DNA of 64,000 nucleotides, from positions 95,498,151 to 95,562,150 of the forward strand of contig NC_133120.1 in NCBI RefSeq assembly GCF_033568475.1. The letters run 5' to 3'. A program made the translations under genes and the position numbers. The notes under the pieces were generated by a model. It did not search any database. It saw only the letters and a list, made by a program, of their open reading frames with translations, and was not told the origin of the DNA. The first letter of the stretch is position 1; each line of letters starts with the position of its first letter. Of the stretch, positions 13,530 to 24,370 are shown piece by piece. Source of the stretch: Henckelia pumila (taxonomy: Eukaryota; Streptophyta; Magnoliopsida; Lamiales; Gesneriaceae).

Positions 13530-14130
13530 TTTTGGAGTTAAGTCTATCTTCTGCCCGGAATAATAATTTTAATCATATCTCAACATCATTTGATTATGCC
13601 AGTTTCTCACATTTTAATAGAATCGGGCATATCATTGGTGGAAAAAAACCGTGGGTGTAACAAAAAAAAATATTTTATTTTTGAGTTAGTATATCCTTTA
13701 CCTCGAGTGATTTCATCATATTTCAACATCATTATATCATGTGAGTCTCTCACGTTTTAATGAAAGTTATAATCATACTTTAATGATCAAAGGGTTAAAA
13801 TTTCACATATCATATAAGAAAAAACACTGCAGATACACGTAGCATAAAAAAAATCATTTATTTTAGAGTTACTTTATCATCTACAAAAGTAATTCTATTA
13901 CATCCCAACAACATTTGATTTAATGATAGAACATCGTAAGTTGATGATCCAAGGACTAAAATTTCATTATATCATACGAGAATAAACACTAAAGGGGTAG
14001 CACAGAGAAATCTTTAATTTTGGAGTTAGTCTATCCTTCGTCGAAGTAATTCTTACTCAATATCTCAATATTATTAGATTATATGAGTCTCTCACGTCTC
14101 AATGAAAATTGACATTATACGTTAATGATA
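13530..14130. repeat. Four diverged tandem units of about 150-180 bp
   Basis: Units starting near 13530, 13677, 13861 and 14018 share, in order, TTTTGGAGTTAGTCTATCCT, a phrase like TCTCAACATCATTTGATTAT, GAGTCTCTCACGTTTTAATG, and between units AAAATTTCATATATCATA followed by AAACACT. The units are diverged and of unequal length, so this is an old array. No coding content is seen. Confidence 0.7.
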
Positions 14131-15451
14131 ATATAATTTAAGAATCGGTATTTATTTTAATAATCTTTTACATTAATATGTTAGGTTGGTATCGATGTGA
14201 ATCGTAAAGTTTATCCAATCCTGGATAATCATGATAAATGGTTTATTCTATGTGCACCTAATAATATTTGATGGATGCATTTGCTCGTATAAGAACAATA
14301 ATTTAATGCCGTTGGTGCTCGGCGGGACATTGGGGTTTAATCATAATTAGCAAAGTCCAACTCGACAGATCAATCTAGTAGTATATATAATAACAATAGA
14401 GAATATAGTTTTATTTAATTTAGCCATCATTTTTAGCTTCAATTTCGACCATTAAATAAGTGGAGAAAGACTTGGTCTTTCAAATGATTTGTTAATTACC
14501 TGGTGATGTCACATATATATGACGTTGTACAATGACACAAGCAATAATTGAAGTCAGACGACTTAACGTGGCAGAAAATCTAATACGAGCACTTTTTGCT
14601 AGGTAATTACTGAAACATCGACTACCACTCCTCGGGCTCATCTCGCCAATACCTTTTTTATTTATTTATTTTATTTATTGGAGCTTTCAATTTGTAAGTC
14701 AATTCTCCATTCTATTGTAATTAATTAGGTATTTAGAATCTTTTAGATCCAGTTTTTTATTTAAAAAAAAAAAAAAACTTTTAGATCCATTCTGGACTAT
14801 TATATTATTTTATTACCTCTAAATATTCGACTTTTGAGTCGTTTGACAACTTAGAAATCACTTCGAAGCCCACCAGTAGGCGAGAGCCCAATTCTAAGTG
14901 GCCCATGCGCAATCCTTAGCTACAAATTCAGAAATTCTACAAATTAAAGACCGAATCTGTCGATGCTGGCTTCAAAGCTCGGATCATGCAGGTCAAATCA
15001 TTTGACCTGCAAAAAGATTCAGGTTGTCCGTACACCACTCGGGCACTACCCGGGTGGGGTAGCATCGACAAATCCCTAAAAATCATGGTATGGTATCGCG
15101 TAATAGAATGAAATGTTTTTTTTATTTAGAAATTCAAATTTAAAGTTAACAATTTTTTAAATCGAAATAATATGAGATAAAGATATATAATGAATTTGTA
15201 AATTATGGAACTGAATGATTAAAAGGTATTTTTCGAATTATGGAAAAAACTTCACCAATATATATTACAACTTTGATAACTTGTTTGACTCATAACGAAA
15301 TGAAGATTCATAATATAAAGATTGATAAAATAAGACAATGGTGCACTCGAGCCACACATTGAACAAAATCAGATGAGTAATTAACAATCTCTCATCCGGT
15401 GTTTAAAAAAAAAAAATTTAACAATCTCTCATCCTCAGCATGAATGGAGTA
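14131..15451. other. Intergenic region with one strong palindrome
   Basis: No gene recognised. It includes a foldback unit at 14955-15073 (listed separately) and otherwise AT-rich sequence. Confidence 0.55.
14955..15073. repeat. Foldback unit with an internal 23-bp palindrome
   Basis: Outer arms ATCTGTCGATGCT (14955-14967) and AGCATCGACAAAT (15061-15073) are inverted copies with one mismatch. Inside, 14988-15010 is a near-perfect palindrome with 11-bp arms GCAGGTCAAAT / ATTTGACCTGC around a single base. It may be a tiny MITE; no target duplication was confirmed. Confidence 0.6.
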
Positions 15452-15545
15452 GTATGGAGTAGGGGTGCAATCGAATCGATCCGAGTATCATACTATTTGA
15501 GCTCGAGTTGGACTCGTATTTGACTACCCGAACTCGAGCTCGAGC

Positions 15546-15548
<3 letters not shown>

Positions 15549-15583
<35 letters not shown>
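15549..15583. repeat. (AT)n microsatellite inside the outer hAT-like element
   Basis: About 17 AT units directly after the GAGCTCGAGCTCGAT terminal region. Confidence 0.85.
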
Positions 15584-15591
<8 letters not shown>

Positions 15592-15629
15592 TAATATTAT
15601 ATGTATTATATTTATATACTTATATTTAC

Positions 15630-15794
15630 TACTCGATCATATATATATAATATAAATATAAATATAATAAATATAATATAATATAAATATAAATAAATAA
15701 ATAAATAAATATAATATTATATGTATTATATTTATATTTATATTATATTATATTTATTATATTTATATTTATATTATATATATATGATCGAGTA
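15630..15794. repeat. Perfect hairpin with 66-bp arms
   Basis: Bases 15630-15695 and 15729-15794 are exact reverse complements over 66 bp, anchored by the non-AT words TACTCGATC and GATCGAGTA, with a loop of about 33 bp. A unit near 15582-15617 is also repeated directly at about 15702-15737. This is the core of the outer hAT-like element. Confidence 0.85.
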
Positions 15795-15918
15795 ACACAT
15801 ACATTGAAAGCTCGAGCTTGATGTATGTTCGAGCTACTCGAGCTCGAACTCTAGCTTGGTCAAATCGAGCTCGGGTCGAGTTTTGACCGAGCGACCACTA
15901 GTAGAAAAATCGCGTAAG

Positions 15919-16400
15919 ACTTCGGTTAATAACCGAAGTCGTAGGCACTTAATTACCGAAGTAGTGTCACGTGAAGTAATAGGGTATTTTTTTACTTCGC
16001 TGAATCACCGAAGTCTTATACCTTAAATTACCGAAGTCTTTGGTCATTTTTTGGAGGCAGAATTGGACTGGTGCCGAAGTAAAAACATATATTTTACTTC
16101 GCTAATTTCATAAGTTACGAAGTCAAATATATTCTTATACTTCGTCAATTAATGAATTTGCCGAAGTAACAACTATGATTTTACTTCGGGTTTTGGACGA
16201 AGTTAAATATTGTCTATTACTTCGTTAATTTTGTATATAACCGAAGTAAAATGTATTCTTTTACTTCGATTTTTAATCAAATTTTCGAAGTTAAATATTG
16301 TCTATTACTTCAGTAATTTCAATAATATACGAAGTGAAATAATGTCTTTTACTTCGTTAATTTCCTATATTACCGTATTAAAATGCATTCTTCGAAGCAA
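15919..16400. repeat. Left subterminal repeat region of the CACTA element
   Basis: More than ten copies of a short word, TTACTTCG or its inverse CGAAGTAA with close variants, occur in both orientations at spacings of about 20-60 bp. The matching array at the right end lies at about 23700-23930. Confidence 0.8.
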
Positions 16401-16589
16401 TAGAAAACATTTTCTAAATTAAGATTTAGATAAAATAATGCCATAAATATATTTTTGAAACTTAAAAATACACTAATAATATTAATTAATCCATCCCAAA
16501 ACGACACATACATAAATCAACAAGTACTCTATCCACCAAAATACACTAACAATTTGAAATGACATATTCAACCACCAAAACGTGTACAC

Positions 16590-17719
16590 ATCCACACGTA
16601 TTTCGTAAGAATTGCTACCTAACTGAGAGTAGGAATGTCGTAAACTGGATTCTAGCTTTCCATAGGTCCCCTGAAGTTGCTCTATGTGACCACTGGTGAA
16701 GTCCTGCATAACATAAAGATAACGTCCACCTCATTTTTTATCTTTAGATAACAACAAGGCCATTTGTATGTATAGTAACTTCCTTACGTTTACTACTTCA
16801 AGGAAATATTTAAACCAAATTGTTATCAAAATCATATCAACTTAGTTTCTCAGCCCCTATTTGGGGATTGAACTTTAAGGCCAAAGAACCAAAGTTTATG
16901 ATCATGAATTCATGATCAGATTAGGAAAAAAGCCATTAAAAACCGAAGAGACTTTAACCTGGATAAGTTGCTGGGCTAGTTGAACTTGTGAACAGGTGCC
17001 TTTTATCTCCACGGTGATTTCATCATGCAGGCCCCTACTCTCTTGTAATCAATATTTGCTCCCTGAACTCCAATTATATCCTCTGCATAAGAAAGTGGTA
17101 CTTGCATTGTCTGTGCAACCTGCCACAAGGAATCAACATGGCATATTTACAAGAATAAATAGTGCAAGCAGTAACATCCAACTCCTAAATTCAATGAACA
17201 GAAGCAATATTCAAAGTACATGCCCAAACCTGAGTGACAATAGGCCCGCCAGAATGTCCTATTGCTGAAGGGCGGCTTCCAAGTCCATGATCTACTCCAT
17301 ACACTGAAAGTCTGGACGAACTAAAACGGGATTCTAGCTCTCTTTCACGGTCAAGGAAGAGTGAATCCCGCTATGGAGAAACAGAGTAATCGGAACCTAG
17401 TGACGTTTTTGGGGTAGTATGCAGTGATGTTTTCTCAGCCCAAGCTTCTACTTGTCGTTCTTGCGTCGCCGGAGCATTATACTGCAAAAATGAGTAACAT
17501 TCTCACGATAGTCTCGTGATCGCATGAAGCCAAAAAACCTATACCAGGAACTTACACTCTTCTCAAATAAAGGAAGAACTGTGTGATCCACCAAAAACTT
17601 TCTCAGGTGACCCACCACAGCTTCCAAGCCTTTTAGGATTTTGACAGCTTCTCCTTGTAAATCAGCAACCCTTTCATCGGAACTAGCATGATTTGCAGAT
17701 CGAAGGCAGATTTGCAAAC
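16590..17719 (-). pseudogene. Captured fragment of a KH-domain RNA-binding protein gene inside the CACTA element
   Basis: Four exon-like blocks on the minus strand, in order and with splice signals: 17719-17556 (ERVADLQGEAVKILKGLEAV, GHLRKFLVDHTVLPLFEK), 17481-17230 (ending GGPIVTQ), 17119-16959 (VAQTMQVPLSYAEDIIGVQG, then ITVEIKGTCSQVQLAQQLIQ) and 16703 to about 16590 (DFTSGHIEQLQGTYGKLESS). These match the middle and C-terminal part of plant KH proteins of the RCF3/PEPPER type, including the last KH domain. Introns are retained, so the capture was of DNA, not cDNA. The second block has an in-frame stop (after SDYSVSP), and part of the KH domain after GANIDY is missing or out of frame. The 5' half of the gene is absent. 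It is very unlikely to make a working protein. Confidence 0.85.
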
Positions 17720-18071
17720 TGAAATGTCAAAAAAAAAAAGAATACGCAGCAACCTATTTTGCAAACAAAGAATTGGACAAGCAAGAGTTGCAAATTAATT
17801 TCCATAAAAACACATAAAACCAACTGTACTATTAGTTATTTAGTTTTTAAAAACCAAAAAGAGTTTTTAAAAATGGAAGGCTTACAACCACCTCTGTCGC
17901 GCAAAAGATCAATGTGACTCTAGAAATTAAATCAATTAATAACATGAAAAGTTAATTTGCATCACAAAAAGTGCTTATGTTAAAAGACCAAAAAGGTTTA
18001 AAATAATCATCTGCAGTTTTCAATCTCTAGGAATAGTTTCACAAAACAATTGTAAACTCAAAAATGATTTA

Positions 18072-18406
18072 CCCAAGCTCAAATACAGGAAACTGTTTTC
18101 AGAGCCCACTTCACCACCACCAAAGACTCCTAAGGAACCAAATTCTCCTATTTCACCTCCTAGTGAGAAACCACCAAGCGTTCAACGACCATTGACTTAT
18201 ATTAGCACTCTCAATCCAAGCCAACCAATGGCTATCAGCCCACCATCTACTAGAGCATCATATGCACAATCTCCACCACCTGATACTTCGAGTATATCCC
18301 CGTCACACTGTCAACTCATGTCAACATCCACCAAGCTACTCATTCCCTCCACCACCTCCTATGCATTCGCTCTCGGAGTTTGTGTTGCCACTTTAGGTGA
18401 AAACTA
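18072..18406 (+). pseudogene. Pro/Ser-rich exon-like segment in the CACTA element, origin unknown
   Basis: After an acceptor-like CAG an open frame reads KLFSEPTSPPPKTPKEPNSP and continues Pro/Ser-rich to a stop at 18405-18407. It contrasts with the non-coding sequence around it and lies on the opposite strand to the KH fragment, so it is probably a separate captured exon of a host gene. I do not recognise the parent. Confidence 0.4.
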
Positions 18407-19376
18407 GCTAGTTATTTTTATGTAATAAATTTATTCACAATGTCATCTAATTTGAGTTCCATAGCTAAATTGCATTTGGAACGCTTTCTAGTTTATTTTT
18501 TCATTCAATTCAACTCTAGTTTCAGAAAATAAAAGAGAAAAAAGCATTTCAGTTGCCGCTAGCGAATTTCTCAGCTTATTTCATGTAAATTGGTCGTATG
18601 AAGCACGAAATTTTTATAAAAATAAGTAAATAACGGCGTTGTCGATACAGTCATATTTAGAAGAAGAATCAAAGAAGATGCGCACCAAATCAAAGAAAAA
18701 TTACCTTAAATCAGAGTGGAGTTGCTTTTTTGAATTCAAGCATTCCAAACTCCAAAACACCTTAAAAATGCTTGATAAAATGCTCCGTGAGCTTACTCTC
18801 ACTTTAAATTCGGTAAAAAAAATCAAAGAACACAAAAAATCAATGTGAATTGTTATGATATGGGAAAAGAAATCAAAAGAGGTTAGGCCATTAGAGCTAT
18901 TCCTGGAATTTGGAGGGGAAATTGGGATTTATTATTATTAAAATAACAAATGAAATTTAATGGTGCGAAGAACTTTTCCTATATTCAAACCCCGAAAATT
19001 GAAAATTAAAATTAAGGAACTCAATAATTAAATACATAAATATGAACTTCGATCATTCAAGCTAAGCCCTAAATTAATTCATTTGTTTTTGTGTCTTTTC
19101 CCAAATCTCATATATACCATGTTTCCTATCCATATGTTTATCCCTATAATAAACCGAAAATTGTAAGTAACACAAATTATTTTATTCAAAATAAAATAAT
19201 AAGAATAAAATAATAACACCAAGCAAAATGAAATGAAAAGAACGAGAACACATAATAGGTTTTGGTGCAACAACATTATCCAAGCACGATTAATACCAAA
19301 CAAAAGTCACAAAAGTAGAGAATAAACAAAATATGACTTGAAAGATAACTCCAATAACCAAAGTAACTAGACGTGC

Positions 19377-22086
19377 TGAAACGACCCTAACTCTATAATT
19401 AATAAATAAATATGCGGAATTTTTTTTTTTTTATACTTACTAAATAAAATATGCACATATATGCCCATACATACATGCACAGAATAAAAAGATTTAAAAT
19501 AAATAAATAAATAACTTAAATAAAAATTGCATTCTTTAAATAAAATAAATATCTGAGTCAAACATTTAATTAAAAATACTGCATAAGAAAAATGATGTAA
19601 AATTTGCATGCACTGAAAATATTCAAATAAAATATTCAAAATCACAACCACTGAAAAATAATTAAAAAGTGTAACATGCTGACATAATTAAAACATGCAA
19701 TGTGACTCAGACATCTATCACGGTCACGGGGTCACTGCATGTCCGCTCATATGTCCTCGCCGCCGGTAGGAGCTACATCCTCCCCTACGAACTCACCTGC
19801 ACCATACCAGTGTAGTGAGCCTAGAGGCCCAACATGCTAACATAACAAGGGTTTAAAATAATTTAAATCACTTTGATACTAATACATAACATATACATGA
19901 ATGAGCATGCTTAAAAATATCATGGCATAAACATAACTTAAATTAACTTAAATAACATAATACATAAACATTGTTGAGCAGTTAAATTTCTAACATCGCA
20001 TGGTTGTATCCGTAGTGTAACCTTAAATCATACATTAAATACTGATCAGCGTGGAAACCAACGTACGTGGCGGTGACGAATCACCTCTTAAATTGGCAGT
20101 AAACTGCCCTTCAATAGTTCACATATGGAGACGAATCCCCCTTAAATTGTCACACTACTTCAACTTCCAACATAAAATATTTTATTATTGCTCAACCTTA
20201 AACATTTAATTATGCATAAAATTATTTCATGAATGCATGTACTTAAATAAAATGTGTGTCCTTCATATATATTTAATTTAATTTCTTACTAACATATAAA
20301 TATTAAAATAACTTCAATGCATAAAAATAATTAAATATATAATCAGGACACATGCAAATTTCTCATGGATTGTACTGGACTGCTGACCCTAACACCCAAT
20401 CCCATTTACTTAAATCTGGCCCATTAACACTGAGACTGGCCCAATAACATACTTAAGCCCAATAAAAATTATTCTAAGCCCAATTAAATAATTAAAGCTC
20501 ATTAAAACATTCTAGGCCCAATAACAACTTAAACTGGCCCAATGGGCCCAAAAGCCCAAAGACTGGCCCAATAACTTTTATGGGCCCTAAAGCCCATAAA
20601 AATTAGTGGGCTCACTTAATTAAAATTATTTAAGCCCAAATAATTAAATTCAACCCAAAAATAATTAAATGGAACCCAATTAAATTTTGAGATTTAATTA
20701 GGCCCATTAAACCATTAATTAAACTAAAAACTTAAAAATAAAAATACCCGAGCCCAACTAACTTAACCCGGACCCGGACCCAACTAACTTAACCCAAAAA
20801 CTTCCAGACCCGACCCGGACCCAAGACCCGACCCGGACCAGCCCTGAAACCCTAAACCCGATCAGCCCTTCCCTTCCCTTCCCTTCTCGGCCGCCGCGAG
20901 CAGCAGCCCTTCTAGGGCTGCTGCCGCCCTTCTAGGGCTGCTGCCGCCCTGCTCCGGCCACCCCTGGCCGGAGCCCCGCCGCCCAGACGTAGCCCACGTC
21001 TGGGCGGTTCGAACCTAGCCCCTGCCCCCGGCCCATGCATCCCACCGGTCATCCGCCGAGCCCCCTTCCCCGAAACCCTAGCTGCGCTTCCTTGGGACCC
21101 GATCGACTCTAGGTGGTTTCCTGGGCTCGTTTGGCTCGAGCCACTCGAGCCATTCGGTCCAGACCCTCCTCACCCTACCTAGGACTCTGACCAGCAGCCA
21201 TACCAGCCATGGTGGACCTAAAAACGTGAACATGAAGAAGGAAAACAAGGAACCTTGCGCATAAACCGAAACAACCGAACCATTTTCTGAAAAACTTGAA
21301 AGTTTTTGATGCATACACAATCCACACAATATAATATCTGATAGGTACGAAAAAAACGGAAGAAAATCATGCCTTTCACCGAAATTGAAGAGAAAAACGT
21401 GCGTGGGACGATTCCGGGACGACGGGACGACGAGCAACCTTGAAACTTCGAAGAAATTCGGCTATGGAACCTCCTTGGCTGTGGTTCGAGGAAGAAGATG
21501 ATGAATAGTAGGGAGGGAGGCGGCTGAATGTGTGAGTGATCGGTTAGGTTTTTGGGTAGATTAGGTTTTGGGTTTTTAATATAATTAAAATAGGTTTTAG
21601 GATAATTAAAAGTTTTAAATATAAAATATAAAATTTAAAAACTCCCATTAAAAGTTAAAATCTGATAATTTAAGCTAAAAATATAAAAATACCGAAATTA
21701 CAAATTTAGGAAATTTTAAAAATAATTAAAAGTCATTAAAATGGCTAAATTTGGATAAAAATGGACTCCTAAATTATATAAAATTAAATACTAAAAATTT
21801 TGAGGCAATAAAACTCAAAATAATATTTTTGGGCTAAAAAAAATGCTCATTGAATAAATTGGCTAGAAAGTTGTCATCTCGTCCGTCCACGGTCCCGTCT
21901 ACGCGATCAAAACAATTAAATACTAAAAATCATAAAAATCACTAATTATGGGTTAAATGCTTAAAAATAAATTAACTCATGCACAAATAATTCACATAAT
22001 TATTTAACCCATAAATATAAAATTTAAATAATTAAATATCCTAATTATGCATGCAGATTTACGTATTTAAAATACCGGGTGTTACA
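19377..22086 (-). mobile_element. Solo LTR of an LTR retrotransposon, inserted in the CACTA element
   Basis: A 2710-bp unit that, read on the minus strand, begins TGTAACACCCGG and ends GGGTCGTTTCA. A perfect 5-bp target duplication CGTGC flanks it (19372-19376 and 22087-22091). No second LTR and no internal region are seen, so it is a solo LTR left by recombination between two LTRs. The start TGTAACACCC and the length recall long-LTR plant Ty3/gypsy elements, but the family cannot be fixed without a database. It is younger than the CACTA element it interrupts; the clean duplication suggests moderate age. Open frames inside are incidental. Confidence 0.85.
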
Positions 22087-22469
22087 CGTGCAGAATAGTA
22101 GAGATATTCCAAAGACCACGAAACTTAAAAATCAATGAAAAATCTAAGCATAAGTTGAAACTTGAAAAGAACAAGAATAACAAGAACGTAAATAGATTAT
22201 GGCATACCCTAAAATTTGAACTTGGAGATGAAGGGAAAGCTTGAGAATGGTTCTCTGATGTTGGTAGGGAGCAGTAGAATGATTACCTAGAATTTAGGAG
22301 AGAAATCATAGACAAAACAACAGAATGGACCAATTATTTACAAAAAATTAACCCCAACAGCAACTGACTCGGGAAGATAAAAATTCTCACTAGAATACAA
22401 TAATATATGTCAAATGAAAAAAATATGAATATGAAAGAAAATGATCAATATTTGCAGGGTAGCGGTAGC

Positions 22470-23620
22470 AGCGACATTAGCCCCAAGTTGCTCGCAAGGG
22501 TTTCAAATCTGAAATTGGGGAGGAGAATATATATAAACATAAGCATGACAAAAAATAATAACAAGAAGTCAATATATGTGCGTGTATATAATTTACCAGA
22601 CACGCTTCAAAACTAACATGAACACACTTGTTGAAAAACTACATCAGTTCAATACAAAAAAATCAGTTGAGCACTCACCAGTAAAAAAACCAAAACCAAA
22701 AACATGGATGTTAAAAAATGAATGTTATGAGCAATAAATTAATATATACAATCATAGAAACTTTAAACTAAACATGAACTCACCTAAGAGCTACTCCAAA
22801 AACTGCTGCTCCGGCCAAAATCACCAGCTAATGTAAACAAATGGGGCGACTTGGTTCAGCGCCTGACCTTTCTATCCTAAGAAATTTGAAAGAATGTACA
22901 GATGGATTTTGCAGTACTCTTCCGATAAGGGCCTTCGAGAATTATATGTTGTATATTGTCACCACCCTACAATAAATGTTCTATACTCGATGACTGTTAA
23001 AAGAATGCGAAACAAGGAAATATCTTACAAATCAAAGCAAAAATCACCAACTTCTTGGTTTGAATCTCCAACTTTGAGCAGAGTCACATAGTCCCCGCAA
23101 CGCAATGCACCACCAGAAAATTCAACCTAACAATATAGCATATGTTAAACCACGTGAAAATCTAAAAAAAATAAAAAAAAATTAAAGCAAAGCAGACTAA
23201 TAGAGTGCCTAAGGCCAATCAAAATTTTGCCACTCACTCAAATGAAACAATAATAAAAAAGGCAAGCACAACGGTAGATTGGCAGCAGCGTAACTAGTGA
23301 AATAAGTATAAAAAGTAAAAACAGATGAATTAATGTGAGAATCAAACAACAAGAACAAAACATCTCGCCAAACATGTATAATACAAATAAAAGGGCATGT
23401 AGAAAAAAAAAAAGGGAACCCGATCTTCATGTAAAAAGAGATAAACATCTTTCAAAACATCTAAAACCCAAATTGATACCAAAATAGAAGTATTCAGACC
23501 TTGGGCTTTCGAATTATGGCATTGGAGAGCCGTTCCTGGCGGTGGTGGATGCTGGAGATTCAAATCGGCGGCCTTTAGGTTGAAGAAGAAAGGGATCGCG
23601 AGCGGGAGACGATTAAGGTG
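22470..23620 (-). pseudogene. Exon-like pieces in the right arm of the CACTA element, possible second gene capture
   Basis: On the minus strand several short blocks with plausible splice borders follow each other: about 23620-23502 (5' end of a gene, with a donor after AAAGCCCAAG), about 23128-23050 (VEFSGGALRCGDYVTLLKVG, then DSNQEV), and about 22831-22787 (LVILAGAAVFGVALR, a membrane-like stretch with donor GTGAGT). The blocks are more GC-rich than their surroundings. They may derive from one host gene that I do not recognise. Confidence 0.35.
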
Positions 23621-23699
23621 AGTTTCTTTTTTTTTTTTTTTTTTACTTAGTGATAAAACTTGAAAGAAACATAAGTAATATAGGGATCCGATTCATCTT

Positions 23700-23930
23700 T
23701 TTTACTTCAGCATTTATAATTAAAAATTTTATTTTTTTATTTTTTACTTCAGCAAAAATAATACGCCGAAGTAAAATGCTACCAAATATTATTAGTGAAG
23801 CCCGGGTTTTTTAAGTACCGAAGTAGAAAGTGCACTTTTACTTCGCATGTGTTATTGCCGAAGTTGATTGTTACATTTTACTTCGTAATTACTAATTGCC
23901 GAAGTAATTAGTGGCGAAGTAAAATGCAGA
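23700..23930. repeat. Right subterminal repeat region of the CACTA element
   Basis: Multiple ACTTCG / CGAAGT words in both orientations, matching the left-end array. Confidence 0.8.
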
Positions 23931-24279
23931 AATTCTACTGGTGGACTCGCGAGCTACTTACGGGTAGCTTTACTCGTTTGCACTCGTAGTATGAAGGCAT
24001 GGACTATATACCTGTAAGAAGATTATAAATATTTTTCTAAGAAAATGAAAAAAAAAAAAAAAAAAAACTTAATATTTAGTGCCTTACTATATAGTATGGA
24101 CTATTCTATGTCCACATGTGTTCGTCAGTTTCAATATGTTTGATTTCTGTGATGAAACTTATGACAAGAATGTACTAATTAATACCACACACTACCTATT
24201 TTCACCGGTGATCAACACGAAGTTCATCACTTCGAATCCCTCACCTCATTTAATTTGTTTCTTGCAAGCAATTCCTCAC

Positions 24280-24288
24280 TATATATAA
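24280..24288 (+). promoter_or_regulatory. TATA box of the DUF538 gene
   Basis: TATATAAAT lies about 90 bp before the chosen start codon. It places transcription start near 24310, downstream of an in-frame ATG at 24305, and so supports the later start at 24371. Confidence 0.6.
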
Positions 24289-24370
24289 ATCACATGATCC
24301 CGAGTTGAAGCGAATCCAATATCGAATATCATCAACTTCTCCACTAAACAAACCCGACGAATCGAAACCC

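Larger units (their letters stand above)
15896..23943. mobile_element. Nonautonomous CACTA (En/Spm) transposon, about 8.05 kb, carrying host-gene fragments
   Basis: The left terminus is CACTAGTAGAAAAATCG and the right terminus, reverse-complemented, CACCAGTAGAATTTCTG. A perfect 3-bp target duplication GAC flanks it (15893-15895 and 23944-23946). Both ends carry many subterminal copies of ACTTCGG/CCGAAGT words in both orientations (about 15919-16400 and 23700-23930), the usual transposase-binding arrangement of this superfamily. I see no transposase gene. The interior carries fragments of a KH-domain gene (minus strand), a Pro/Ser-rich segment (plus strand), further exon-like pieces near the right end, and a later solo LTR. 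Capture of gene pieces is well known for CACTA elements. Confidence 0.9.
15460..23988. mobile_element. Outer hAT-like nonautonomous element, interrupted by a CACTA element
   Basis: The left end reads TAGGGGTGCAATCGA and the right end, reverse-complemented, TACGAGTGCAAACGA. Flanking 8-bp copies GTATGGAG (15452-15459) and GTATGAAG (23989-23996) differ at one base, as expected for an old hAT target duplication. Without the CACTA insert the element is only about 478 bp, with GAGCTCG-rich ends and an AT-rich core. It encodes no transposase. The imperfect target duplication suggests it is the oldest layer of the nest. Confidence 0.7.

Noticed and set aside
21078-21437. A 119-residue open frame on the minus strand near 21.2 kb
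   Set aside because: It lies wholly inside the solo LTR and has no family resemblance; GC-rich LTR sequence often leaves chance frames.
24305-24370. Upstream in-frame ATG extending the DUF538 protein by 22 residues
   Set aside because: It lies only about 20 bp after the TATA box, so it is probably not transcribed, and homologues start at the later Met.
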